The position numbers and the translations under genes were made by a program. From NCBI GenBank assembly GCA_019247135.1, contig JAFAPL010000163.1, positions 1 to 10,257 of the forward strand: a stretch of 10,257 bases of DNA, in the 5' to 3' direction. Below, one piece after another: positions 1 through 7,167 of the stretch. How positions within the stretch are numbered: position 1 is the first letter of the stretch; each line of letters opens with the position of its first letter. The DNA comes from Chloroflexota bacterium (GTDB taxonomy: Bacteria; Chloroflexota; UBA6077; CF-72). Below the pieces are notes generated by a model that was not told where the DNA came from, made no database searches, and worked only from the letters and a program-made list of their open reading frames with translations.

Positions 1-1748
1 GGCGGGAGCTGTCGCGCAGTCTGGTCGAGCAATTGCGCGACCTCTGATTCGTCGGCTCCATCACGGAGCAATGCATTCAATTCACGGCGTTTCGCCTCGA
101 GCAGCCAGGTCCGGATCGCATCGCGCGTGCGCTCGATCTCTTCGGCAATGCGGTGCGGGGCAAGCCGTTCGACATCCTCCAGGTAGCGGTTAGCCCGATC
201 GACATATGGCTGGAGCTCAACGGGCGTGCTGCCGCCGAGCGAGCGGTATACAGCGCGATTCTCGGGCAACACGAACTCTAGCTCTTCGTCGACTGCTGGC
301 GCCTCGGGCACATTCATCAGGCGTGCCCGTATCACCAGTGCCAGCAGGTATTCGTCATGAGCATTTCCTTCGGGCTGGACGCGCTGTGGCTCAGGCGGCT
401 GCTGGGCGGGCACGTTCCGACGCGTGCGACGCAACAGTCGCAAGAGCGTCTCTGGCTCGACTTTGAGTTTGCCAGCTGCAACACCAGCGTAGTGATCCTG
501 TTCGATGGGATTCGCGATCCCGGCTAGTACCTGTACCACGTCCGAAGCCGCCGCCGCCTTCCCCACGGCGGTTGTGAGGTCGTGGCGCTGAGCCAGTCGC
601 TCGAGCACGAAGTCTATAACCGGCGTGGCCTGTCTTACCAGTGATGTCCAGGCATTCGGATCGCGGCGAATCAGCTCGTCCGGATCTTGCCCGTCCGGCA
701 GGACCAGCACGCGTAGAGCCATGTCGCGCCGGTACACCCTGCGCTGCTCACGGCGGGTTCGACCGAGGACGGTTGTGATGTCGTCGCCGAACGTTTCCAA
801 TGCCAGCGGCACCAGGCGGTCGACCGCGGCGGCGCCAGCTGCATCGGGATCCAGAGCGAGCACGATTTCGTCGACGTGCCTGCGCAACAGCGACATGTGC
901 CGCGGCGTCATCGCGGTGCCCAGGGTCGCGACGACGTTGCGAAAGCCATGTTGATGCGCGACCGCAGCATCCATGTAGCCTTCGACGATCACGACCTGCC
1001 GCTCCTGAGCCATCGGCCGCCGCGCCAGATCGAGAGCGAACAGGGTCTCCTGCTTGTGGAAGAGAAGGGTGTCGCGCGTATTGAGGTATTTGGGCGTGAC
1101 GCCATCCTCTAATGAACGCCCGCCGAAGGCGATCGTGCGGCCCTGCGTATCACGAATCGGAAAAAGGACGCGCTCGCGGAAGAAATCGTACGGGCGACCG
1201 TCGTCAGCAATGCCGATGACACCCGCGGCCTGCAGCTCCTGCTCCGAGAAGCCATCTTGTTGTAGATACGTCTGCAGACCGCCGGCCCGAAGCGCATAGC
1301 CGATTCCAAAGGTCTTGAGTGTTTCGTCGGAAAATCCGCGGCCTTGCATGTACGCGCGGGCGCGTTCCCCGGCGGTGCCCCAGAGCACGGCCGCGTAATA
1401 CGTTTGGGTACGCTCCAGGATCGAATACAGGCGTCGGACGTGCTCGTCCTCGTCGGGCTTGCGGTGCTCGGGCACCGCGACGCCCGTGATCTGCGCCAGC
1501 TGCCGCAGCGCCTCGCCGAACTCGAGGTGCTCGCGTTCCATGAGCCAGTCGAACGCGCTCCCGTGTTTACCGCAGCCGAAGCAGTGGTACGTACCCGTTT
1601 GCGGGCGAACGTAGAACGAGGGCGTTTTTTCTGTGTGGAAGGGGCACAGGCCCTTGTAGGAGCCCCCGACGCGCTTCAACTGAACGACGCGGCCGATGAG
1701 CTCGACCAGGTCGACCCGCGCCTTGATCTCGTCGGTGACTGTGCTCAC
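1..1748 (-). CDS. dnaG: DNA primase DnaG, C-terminus cut by window edge
   Basis: DnaG makes the RNA primers for lagging-strand synthesis and works with the replicative helicase at the fork. My translation from GTG 1748 stays open for 582 codons to the left edge. Visible parts: an N-terminal CHC2 zinc ribbon (C35, H38, C56, C59 in CPFH and CFGCG), the catalytic core with KYLNT near 220, and a Toprim domain with EGYMD at 256-260 (acidic E256) and LDPDAAG at 299-305 (D300, D302). The last ~200 residues are less conserved and helix-rich, fitting the helicase-binding domain. Family members are about 580-650 residues, so little is probably missing. The start is GTG because an in-frame TAA lies 12 codons upstream, with no ATG, GTG or TTG between them. 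There is no clear Shine-Dalgarno. It is separated from dgt by 130 nt. Family identity is certain; only the end is unseen. Confidence 0.97.
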   Translation of the reverse strand, partial: MSTVTDEIKARVDLVELIGRVVQLKRVGGSYKGLCPFHTEKTPSFYVRPQTGTYHCFGCGKHGSAFDWLMEREHLEFGEALRQLAQITGVAVPEHRKPDEDEHVRRLYSILERTQTYYAAVLWGTAGERARAYMQGRGFSDETLKTFGIGYALRAGGLQTYLQQDGFSEQELQAAGVIGIADDGRPYDFFRERVLFPIRDTQGRTIAFGGRSLEDGVTPKYLNTRDTLLFHKQETLFALDLARRPMAQERQVVIVEGYMDAAVAHQHGFRNVVATLGTAMTPRHMSLLRRHVDEIVLALDPDAAGAAAVDRLVPLALETFGDDITTVLGRTRREQRRVYRRDMALRVLVLPDGQDPDELIRRDPNAWTSLVRQATPVIDFVLERLAQRHDLTTAVGKAAAASDVVQVLAGIANPIEQDHYAGVAAGKLKVEPETLLRLLRRTRRNVPAQQPPEPQRVQPEGNAHDEYLLALVIRARLMNVPEAPAVDEELEFVLPENRAVYRSLGGSTPVELQPYVDRANRYLEDVERLAPHRIAEEIERTRDAIRTWLLEAKRRELNALLRDGADESEVAQLLDQTARQLP

Positions 1749-1761
1749 GGGCGTTGGGCGA

Positions 1762-1790
1762 ACGTTACGTATCCCCCGGTGGCGTTACAA
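1762..1790 (-). promoter_or_regulatory. Possible weak sigma-70-like promoter for dnaG
   Basis: On the minus strand, TTGTAA (1790-1785, 4 of 6 to the -35 consensus) is followed after exactly 17 nt by TAACGT (1767-1762, 3 of 6 to TATAAT). Initiation about 7 nt further on would give a leader of only a few bases before GTG 1748. This would fit the absence of a Shine-Dalgarno there. The match is weak and could be chance. It is listed because this is the only gap of any size inside the gene cluster. Confidence 0.25.
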
Positions 1791-1863
1791 GTCCGCCGGT
1801 TGATAGGCCGTCGCGCAGGCTGAAGCATAACCGCGCGAGGCCGACCTCTGCCGCACAGGCGTT

Positions 1864-1877
1864 CTGCCGCGCGGCAG
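1864..1877. repeat. Perfect 14-bp palindrome just after dgt stop
   Basis: CTGCCGC followed directly by its complement GCGGCAG lies 1 nt downstream of the dgt stop codon. As RNA it could form a short GC hairpin at the dgt 3' end. No T-tract follows on the minus strand, so it does not look like a standard intrinsic terminator. It may protect the mRNA 3' end, weaken read-through into dnaG, or mean nothing. Confidence 0.5.
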
Positions 1878-1878
1878 C

Positions 1879-2991
1879 TCAGCTCAGGACGGCCCAGGGG
1901 CCCGGCACGTAGAAACGCTCGAACACCTGAATCGCGTATCGATCGGTCATACCCGCGATGTAGTCCGCGACCCGGCGCTCGGTTGGCTCAGCACGGGGAT
2001 TGGCCCGCCACTCGTCAGGCAAATCCTCCGGGTGCGAGCAGAAGTACTCGAACAACTTGTGTACGACAAAATGCGTCTTCGGGTCGTCTTCTTTGGCCGC
2101 CGAGTCGGTGTAGACCTTGCTGAACATGAACTCGCGTAGCTCGTCGACCACCTCCAGCACCGGCGGGCTCATGCCGATCGCGGTGCCATTACCGACGGCG
2201 TCTCTCCACGTCGCCTCGTCGCCGGTCGCAACCCGCCAGTTGTAGTCCACGACGTCTGTCACGAACGCGGTGATGCGCGAGCCAGACGTCGTACCGAAGA
2301 CTTCGTTGGCCCGTGCTGGAAGCTGATCGACCGAGATGACGCCTGCGCGAATCGCGTCGTCGATGTCGTGGTTCAAATACGCCAGGCTGTCGGCGATTTT
2401 GACGATCTGTCCCTCCAGGGTTCTGGCGATCCCCCAGCCTTCAGCGGCAATGCTCTCGCGCAGCTTCGAGTGCTTCAGGATGCCGTCGCGCACCTCAGGC
2501 GTCAGATTCAAGCCCTGGCCATCCTTCTCGAGGTACTCGACGACGCGCACGCTTTGCTCGTTGTGGCGAAAGCCGGTGGACAGGCAGCTGCCGAGCGCGT
2601 ACTCCCCGGCGTGACCGAAGGGCGTATGGCCCAGGTCGTGGCCCAGCGCGATTGCCTCCGTCAGGTCTTCATTCAGGTTGAGGCCGCGCGCGATCGAGCG
2701 CGCGACCTGCATGACCTCCATCGTGTGTGTCAGCCGCGTGCGGTAGTGATCGCCAACGGGTGCGATGAAGACCTGAGTCTTGTGCTTGAGCCGCCGAAAG
2801 GCTTTCGAATGGATGATGCGGTCGCGGTCGATCTGGTACGCGGTGCGCATGGGATCCGGCGGCTCCGGGCGATCCCGGTCCGCACTCTCACGCGAGCGGG
2901 CGGCAAACCGGGAGAGGAGCTCTTCACGCTCCTCCGTCCGTCGCCGTACTTCATTGTGAGCCCTTGCGTCCCAGTCGAACGCGGACGTCAT
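1879..2991 (-). CDS. dgt: dGTPase-like dNTP triphosphohydrolase (HD domain)
   Basis: This protein of 370 residues is a cytosolic HD-superfamily enzyme that hydrolyses dNTPs to deoxynucleosides and triphosphate, lowering or balancing dNTP pools. The N-terminal part has the family signature RRLKHKTQVF (66-75). Metal-binding HD residues follow: H89 in RLTHTMEV, H118-D119 in GHDLGHTPFGH, and D201 in IADSLAYLNHDIDDA. The length and GHDLGHTPFGH loop fit the dGTPase-like subfamily rather than the longer E. coli Dgt (about 500 residues). The start is ATG 2991 because it overlaps the ppdK stop as TGATG and gives a normal N-terminus. A longer version from 3138 would lie inside ppdK. No strong Shine-Dalgarno is visible, so initiation by translational coupling with ppdK is likely. 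Its neighbour dnaG uses the pools it controls. Substrate preference cannot be read from sequence. Confidence 0.95.
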   Translation of the reverse strand: MTSAFDWDARAHNEVRRRTEEREELLSRFAARSRESADRDRPEPPDPMRTAYQIDRDRIIHSKAFRRLKHKTQVFIAPVGDHYRTRLTHTMEVMQVARSIARGLNLNEDLTEAIALGHDLGHTPFGHAGEYALGSCLSTGFRHNEQSVRVVEYLEKDGQGLNLTPEVRDGILKHSKLRESIAAEGWGIARTLEGQIVKIADSLAYLNHDIDDAIRAGVISVDQLPARANEVFGTTSGSRITAFVTDVVDYNWRVATGDEATWRDAVGNGTAIGMSPPVLEVVDELREFMFSKVYTDSAAKEDDPKTHFVVHKLFEYFCSHPEDLPDEWRANPRAEPTERRVADYIAGMTDRYAIQVFERFYVPGPWAVLS

Positions 2992-5747
2992 CAGCGATCG
3001 GTCGGCTCGTACCCGAGGGCCGCCTGAGCCGCGGCCAGGCGAGCGATAGGCACCCGGCCTGGGGCGCAGCTCACGTAATTCATGCCGACCTGGTGACAGA
3101 AGGCCACCGACGCTGGATCGCCGCCCTGCTCGCCACAAATCCCGACCTCGAGCGTCGCTCGCTGCTTGCGGCCGCGCTCGATGCCCATGCGCACCAGCTC
3201 CCCCACGCCTTCGCGGTCGATCGACGCGAACGGGTTATACGGCAGGATCTTCGACTCGATGTATTCGCCGAGGAACTTCCCCTCGGCGTCGTCGCGCGAG
3301 TAGCCGTACGTCGTCTGGGTCAGGTCGTTGGTGCCGTACGAGAAGAACTCCGCGGTCTCGGCGATCTTGTCCGCGACGATGCACGCTCGTGGCACTTCCA
3401 TGCAGGCGCCGAACTTGTAGGCGACCTCCACGCCAGCTTCACCCACAACGGACTTGAAGACACCTTCGAGCCGCTCACGCTCCATGGCCATCTCGTTGCG
3501 CGTGCCGACGAGTGGGATCATGATCTCGGGAATCGGGTTTGCGCCTTCTTGCTTCAGCTTGGCCGCCGCCCTGGCAATGGCCTTCACCTGCATCTCGACG
3601 ATTTCGGGGAACAAAATGCCGAGTCGGCAGCCGCGCAAGCCGAGCATCGGGTTTTCTTCGTGCAGGCGTTCAACGGCCTGCAACAGGCGCTCTTTTTCCT
3701 CCAGCTCGGGGCCACTCTGGCCCTTGGCTCGCGCCTCGGTGACTTCGACCAGCAGCTTGTCGCGCTTGGGCAGGAACTCGTGCAGCGGTGGATCGATCAG
3801 ACGAATGACGACGGGCAAGCCGTCCATCGCCTTCAAAATCCCGTAGAAGTCACCCGTTTGGAATTCTCCGAGGCGCTCCAATGCGTCCATATAGCCGCGT
3901 CGCGCCTGCTCATCACCGCGCTTTGCGTCGGGCGCATTCAGGATCATCGCCTGGACGAATGGCGGGCGACCCTCCTGGCGGAACATGTGCTCCGTGCGCA
4001 CGAGCCCGACACCGCCGGCTCCGAGAGAGCGAGCGCGCGCAACCTCCTCCGGGGTATCAGCGTTGGCCCACACGCCGATCTTGCGCGTCTCGTCGGCCCA
4101 CTCGAGCAACGTTGCCAGCTCCCGATCGCGCGTGATGTCGGGGTCGATGGTGGGAATTCGCCCCGCGAACACTTCACCGGCCGCGGCGTCGAGCGACACC
4201 CAGTCACCTTGCTTGAGTACGGTGCCGTTGGCCGACAGCTGCTGCCGGTTGACGTCGATCTCGATTGTCTCAGCGCCCGCAACGCACGGCTTGCCCATCT
4301 GTCGCGCTACGACGGCCGCGTGACTGGTCATGCCGCCGCGCGACGTCAGAATGCCTGCCGCTCGCGCCATACCGTGGAAATCCTCGGGCGAGGTCTCGCG
4401 TCGAGCCAGAATGACCGGCTCACCATCATTGGCCCACTTCTCGGCGGTGTCTGGATCGAACACCAGTTTTCCGACCGCGGCACCCGGTGACGCGGCAAGG
4501 CCTTTCCCGAGCCGCTGGCTTGCGGCCGCGCGTTCTTTGGGATCGAACTGGGGCACAAGCAGCTGCTGAATCTGCAGTGGCTCGACACGCTTCAGCGCGT
4601 CGTCCCGCGAGATCAGGCCTTCATCCACCATCTGGACCGCTGTGACGACCGCCGAGCGCGCCGTGCGCTTCGCGTTGCGCGTCTGCAGCATGTACAGCTT
4701 GCCGCGCTCGATGGTGAACTCCAGGTCCTGGACGTCACGATAGGTGTGCTCGAGGCGGTCGGCGATCTGCTGGAACTCCTGATAGACCGAGGGCCAGATC
4801 TCGCGCATACGCTGAATGTCCAGAGGTGTCCGAATCCCGGCCACGACGTCCTCGCCCTGGGCGTTCGGCAGGAACTCGCCCATCAGCTGCCTGGCGCCAG
4901 TTGATGGATCGCGCGTGAACGCTACGCCGGTGCCCGAGTCCTCGCCCATGTTGCCGAAGACCATGGTCACAACACTGACCGCCGTGCCCAGGTCGTGCGG
5001 GATCTTGAACTCATTGCGGTAGTCGACCGCGCGCTTGCCCATCCAGGAGTTGAACACCGCCTTGATCGCCAGCTCGAGCTGCTTCAAGACGTCAGTGGGA
5101 AATGGCTGGCCCGTGGCTTCCTGGACGACCGCCCTCAATTGCACCGTAACGTCGCGAAGCTGAGCGGCATTCAGATCAGTATCTTGTTTTGCTCCTGCCG
5201 CGCGTTTTGCTTGCTCGAAGGTTCCGTCCAGTTTCTCTGAGGGAATGTTGAGGACGATGCGCCCGAACATCTGCACGAATCGCCGATACGCATCCCAGGC
5301 GAAACGCTCGTTCGTGGTTTGCTTCGCCAGACCCTGTACGGTCTCGTCGTTCAGGCCCAGGTTCAGGACGGTGTCCATCATGCCGGGCATCGAAAACTTG
5401 GCGCCCGAGCGGACCGAGACGAGGAGAGGGTTGGCAGGATCCCCGAGCGTCTTGCCCGCCTTGCTCTCAATGGCGTGCAGAGCCTGGAGCGTCTGGTCCC
5501 ACAAACCAGGTGGAAAATCATCGCCCGCCGACTGATACGCGTTGCACGCGGCAGTTGTGATCGTGAACGCGGGCGGGACGGGCAAACCGGCCTGAGTCAT
5601 AGCCGCCAGACCCGCGCCTTTACCGCCAAGTAGATCGCGATTCTCGGCTGGCGCGTTCTCCGACAGATAGACCCACGTGTCTTGCGCTTTCCCGTCTCGC
5701 GGTGCGCCCGTCGCGGCACCCTGCGTCACTCGTGCTTCCACTGCCAT
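2991..5747 (-). CDS. ppdK: Pyruvate, phosphate dikinase
   Basis: The 918-residue cytosolic enzyme converts pyruvate, ATP and Pi reversibly to PEP, AMP and PPi. In order: N-terminal ATP-grasp domain with LLGGKGAGLAAM (39-50), VSVRSGAKFSMPGMMDT (110-126) and FGNMGEDSGTGVAFTRDP (264-281); the swivelling phosphohistidine domain with SRGGMTSHAAVVAR (469-482; phosphorylated H476, with T474 at the site regulated in plant enzymes); and a C-terminal PEP/pyruvate TIM barrel with GLVRTEHMF, RLIDPPLHEFLP, FFSYGTNDLTQTTYGYSRDD and GICGEQGGDP (catalytic C871). Two barrel motifs differ from the usual form: Q874 where CGEHGG normally has His, and GACME (780-784) where GTMIE is usual. ATG 5747 is chosen because AAGGAG lies 6 nt upstream. 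Length is normal for the family, with no frameshift. It is coupled to glyQS upstream and dgt downstream. Confidence 0.97.
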   Translation of the reverse strand: MAVEARVTQGAATGAPRDGKAQDTWVYLSENAPAENRDLLGGKGAGLAAMTQAGLPVPPAFTITTAACNAYQSAGDDFPPGLWDQTLQALHAIESKAGKTLGDPANPLLVSVRSGAKFSMPGMMDTVLNLGLNDETVQGLAKQTTNERFAWDAYRRFVQMFGRIVLNIPSEKLDGTFEQAKRAAGAKQDTDLNAAQLRDVTVQLRAVVQEATGQPFPTDVLKQLELAIKAVFNSWMGKRAVDYRNEFKIPHDLGTAVSVVTMVFGNMGEDSGTGVAFTRDPSTGARQLMGEFLPNAQGEDVVAGIRTPLDIQRMREIWPSVYQEFQQIADRLEHTYRDVQDLEFTIERGKLYMLQTRNAKRTARSAVVTAVQMVDEGLISRDDALKRVEPLQIQQLLVPQFDPKERAAASQRLGKGLAASPGAAVGKLVFDPDTAEKWANDGEPVILARRETSPEDFHGMARAAGILTSRGGMTSHAAVVARQMGKPCVAGAETIEIDVNRQQLSANGTVLKQGDWVSLDAAAGEVFAGRIPTIDPDITRDRELATLLEWADETRKIGVWANADTPEEVARARSLGAGGVGLVRTEHMFRQEGRPPFVQAMILNAPDAKRGDEQARRGYMDALERLGEFQTGDFYGILKAMDGLPVVIRLIDPPLHEFLPKRDKLLVEVTEARAKGQSGPELEEKERLLQAVERLHEENPMLGLRGCRLGILFPEIVEMQVKAIARAAAKLKQEGANPIPEIMIPLVGTRNEMAMERERLEGVFKSVVGEAGVEVAYKFGACMEVPRACIVADKIAETAEFFSYGTNDLTQTTYGYSRDDAEGKFLGEYIESKILPYNPFASIDREGVGELVRMGIERGRKQRATLEVGICGEQGGDPASVAFCHQVGMNYVSCAPGRVPIARLAAAQAALGYEPTDR

Positions 5748-5753
5748 GCTGCT

Positions 5754-5759
5754 CTCCTT
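5754..5759 (-). promoter_or_regulatory. ppdK ribosome-binding site sharing bases with glyQS stop
   Basis: The minus strand reads TAAGGAGAGCAGCATG. The Shine-Dalgarno AAGGAG (5759-5754) shares two bases with the glyQS stop TAA (5760-5758) and sits 6 nt before the ppdK ATG (5747). This fixes the ppdK start and rejects an in-frame extension to 5837. Ribosomes ending glyQS would be placed directly on the ppdK start. Confidence 0.9.
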
Positions 5760-7128
5760 AGAAGTCCAAGCGCTCTTGAAGCCAACCACGCACCTCCGCG
5801 ATCGGGACGCGTGCCTGCTCCATCGAGTCTCGATCACGGATCGTCACCTGGCGATCATCCAGTGATTGAAAATCCACCGTCACGCAATACGGTGTGCCGA
5901 TCTCGTCCTGGCGTCGGTACAGCTTGCCGATGTTGCTGCCTGAGTCGAACGTGATCATCCATCGTCGACGCAAGTCGTCGTAGATTTCGCGCGCCAGTCG
6001 CATCAGGTCAGGCTTGTTGCGATACAGGGGCAGGACGCACACCTTGTAGGGCGCGAGCGCCGGATGCAGATGCAATACCGTGCGCACGTCGTTCCTTACC
6101 GAATCGAGTACCTGCTCCTCGTACGCATCGATCAGGAACGTCAGCGCGGCACGCGTGAGCCCAGCGGCGGGCTCGACGACCGCCGGCCGGACGTGCTGCT
6201 TCCTTTCCTCGTCATACAGCATCAGGCGTTCGCCGCTTGCCTGCTCATGCTGCCACAGGTCCCAGCTCGAGCCATCCGGGCTCTTGCTGCGATTGGCAAT
6301 GCCCTCCAGCTCGCCCCAGCCGTCGCCGAAAGGAAAGCGGTACTCGATGTCGACAGTCCGCTTCGAGTAGTGCGAGAGATCCTTCAACGGGTGCTCGTAC
6401 CGACGCAGGTTCTCGGGGCGAATCCCCAGTTGCTTGTACCAGCGTTCGCGTTCGTCGACCCAGTGATCGAACCAGTGTTCGTCCGTGCCGGGCTCGACGA
6501 AGTACTCGATCTCCATTTGCTCGAACTCGAGCGTTCTGAACACGAAGTTGCCCGGCGTGATCTCGTTGCGGAAAGATTTCCTGACCTGCGCGGTACCAAA
6601 CGGCAGCTTTCTGCGCATGGTGGTCGCAACATTGATGAAGTTGACGAACATTCCCTGCGCAGTTTCCGGGGGTAAGTACGCGATGTTCTCTTCGTCTTCC
6701 ACCGGTCCGACGTGCGTGCGGAACATCGTGTTGAACATGCGCGGTTCACTGAGTGGACCACCACAGTTGGGGCACACCGTAGTCTCGATCTGATCCGCAC
6801 GGAAGCGACTCTTGCAGTCACCGAGGCATTGCACGAGTGGATCGTGGAATTGCGCGACGTGGCCCGATGCGACCCATACTCTGGGTGACGTGATCAGTGC
6901 GGCGTCGATGAGCTCTATGTCGTCGCGCAGTTGTACGTTTGTGCGCACCCATGCGTCGCGTACATTGTTCTTGAGCAGAGTCCCCAATGGGCCATAGTCG
7001 TAGGTGTTGGCAAAGCCGCCGTAGATCTCTGCGCTGGCAAAAATGAAGCCTCGACGCTTGCAGAGCGCGACCAGTTTGCCGAGGTCGTCGAGCTGTCCCA
7101 TAGGCCGCTCGCTGGCGATCACCGCCAT
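5758..7128 (-). CDS. glyQS: Glycyl-tRNA synthetase, alpha2 (single-chain) type
   Basis: This class IIa enzyme attaches glycine to tRNA-Gly in the cytosol. It has 456 residues, normal for the homodimeric bacterial form (about 450-510), and is not the alpha2beta2 GlyQ/GlyS pair. Visible parts: RRGFIFASAEIYGG (25-38), a zinc-ribbon-like insertion with C101, C105, C119 and C122, class II motif 2 FRNEITPGNFVFRTLEFEQME (two halves at 186-196 and 197-206, R187), motif 3 VVEPAAGLTRAAL (317-329), and a C-terminal anticodon-binding domain (about 355-456, beginning LAPYKVCVLPLY). Start: GGAGG (7135-7131) is only 2 nt from ATG 7128 but 8 nt from GTG 7122, so the GTG, two codons later, is a serious alternative. 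It follows serS after 39 nt. An inverted repeat covers the ribosome-binding site and may control initiation. Confidence 0.96.
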   Translation of the reverse strand: MAVIASERPMGQLDDLGKLVALCKRRGFIFASAEIYGGFANTYDYGPLGTLLKNNVRDAWVRTNVQLRDDIELIDAALITSPRVWVASGHVAQFHDPLVQCLGDCKSRFRADQIETTVCPNCGGPLSEPRMFNTMFRTHVGPVEDEENIAYLPPETAQGMFVNFINVATTMRRKLPFGTAQVRKSFRNEITPGNFVFRTLEFEQMEIEYFVEPGTDEHWFDHWVDERERWYKQLGIRPENLRRYEHPLKDLSHYSKRTVDIEYRFPFGDGWGELEGIANRSKSPDGSSWDLWQHEQASGERLMLYDEERKQHVRPAVVEPAAGLTRAALTFLIDAYEEQVLDSVRNDVRTVLHLHPALAPYKVCVLPLYRNKPDLMRLAREIYDDLRRRWMITFDSGSNIGKLYRRQDEIGTPYCVTVDFQSLDDRQVTIRDRDSMEQARVPIAEVRGWLQERLDF

Positions 7129-7143
7129 ACCCTCCAGAGGGTA
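7128..7143 (-). promoter_or_regulatory. Inverted repeat over glyQS ribosome-binding site
   Basis: TACCCTC (7128-7134), a 2-nt centre, then its exact complement GAGGGTA (7137-7143). On the mRNA this is UACCCU-CUGG-AGGGUA, a 6-bp stem with a 4-nt loop. The GGAGG Shine-Dalgarno and the A of ATG 7128 lie within it. It could hide the ribosome site as a hairpin, or act as a DNA operator. The repeat is plain in the sequence; its function is inferred. Confidence 0.55.
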
Positions 7144-7167
7144 ACAAACGCGCCCCGCGCAACGGCG

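Noticed and set aside
1344..1823. Plus-strand open frame of about 159 codons
   Set aside because: It is antisense to the dnaG zinc-ribbon end, whose minus-strand translation is unmistakable.
2992..3138. N-terminal extension of dgt
   Set aside because: It would lie inside the ppdK C-terminus, and the TGATG junction gives a normal start.
2964..4490. Long plus-strand open frame of about 508 codons
   Set aside because: It lies fully opposite ppdK and dgt, shows no recognisable domain, and antisense frames stay open easily in GC-rich codon use.
5748..5837. N-terminal extension of ppdK
   Set aside because: It would lie inside glyQS; the AAGGAG site 6 nt before ATG 5747 and the normal N-terminus favour the shorter form.
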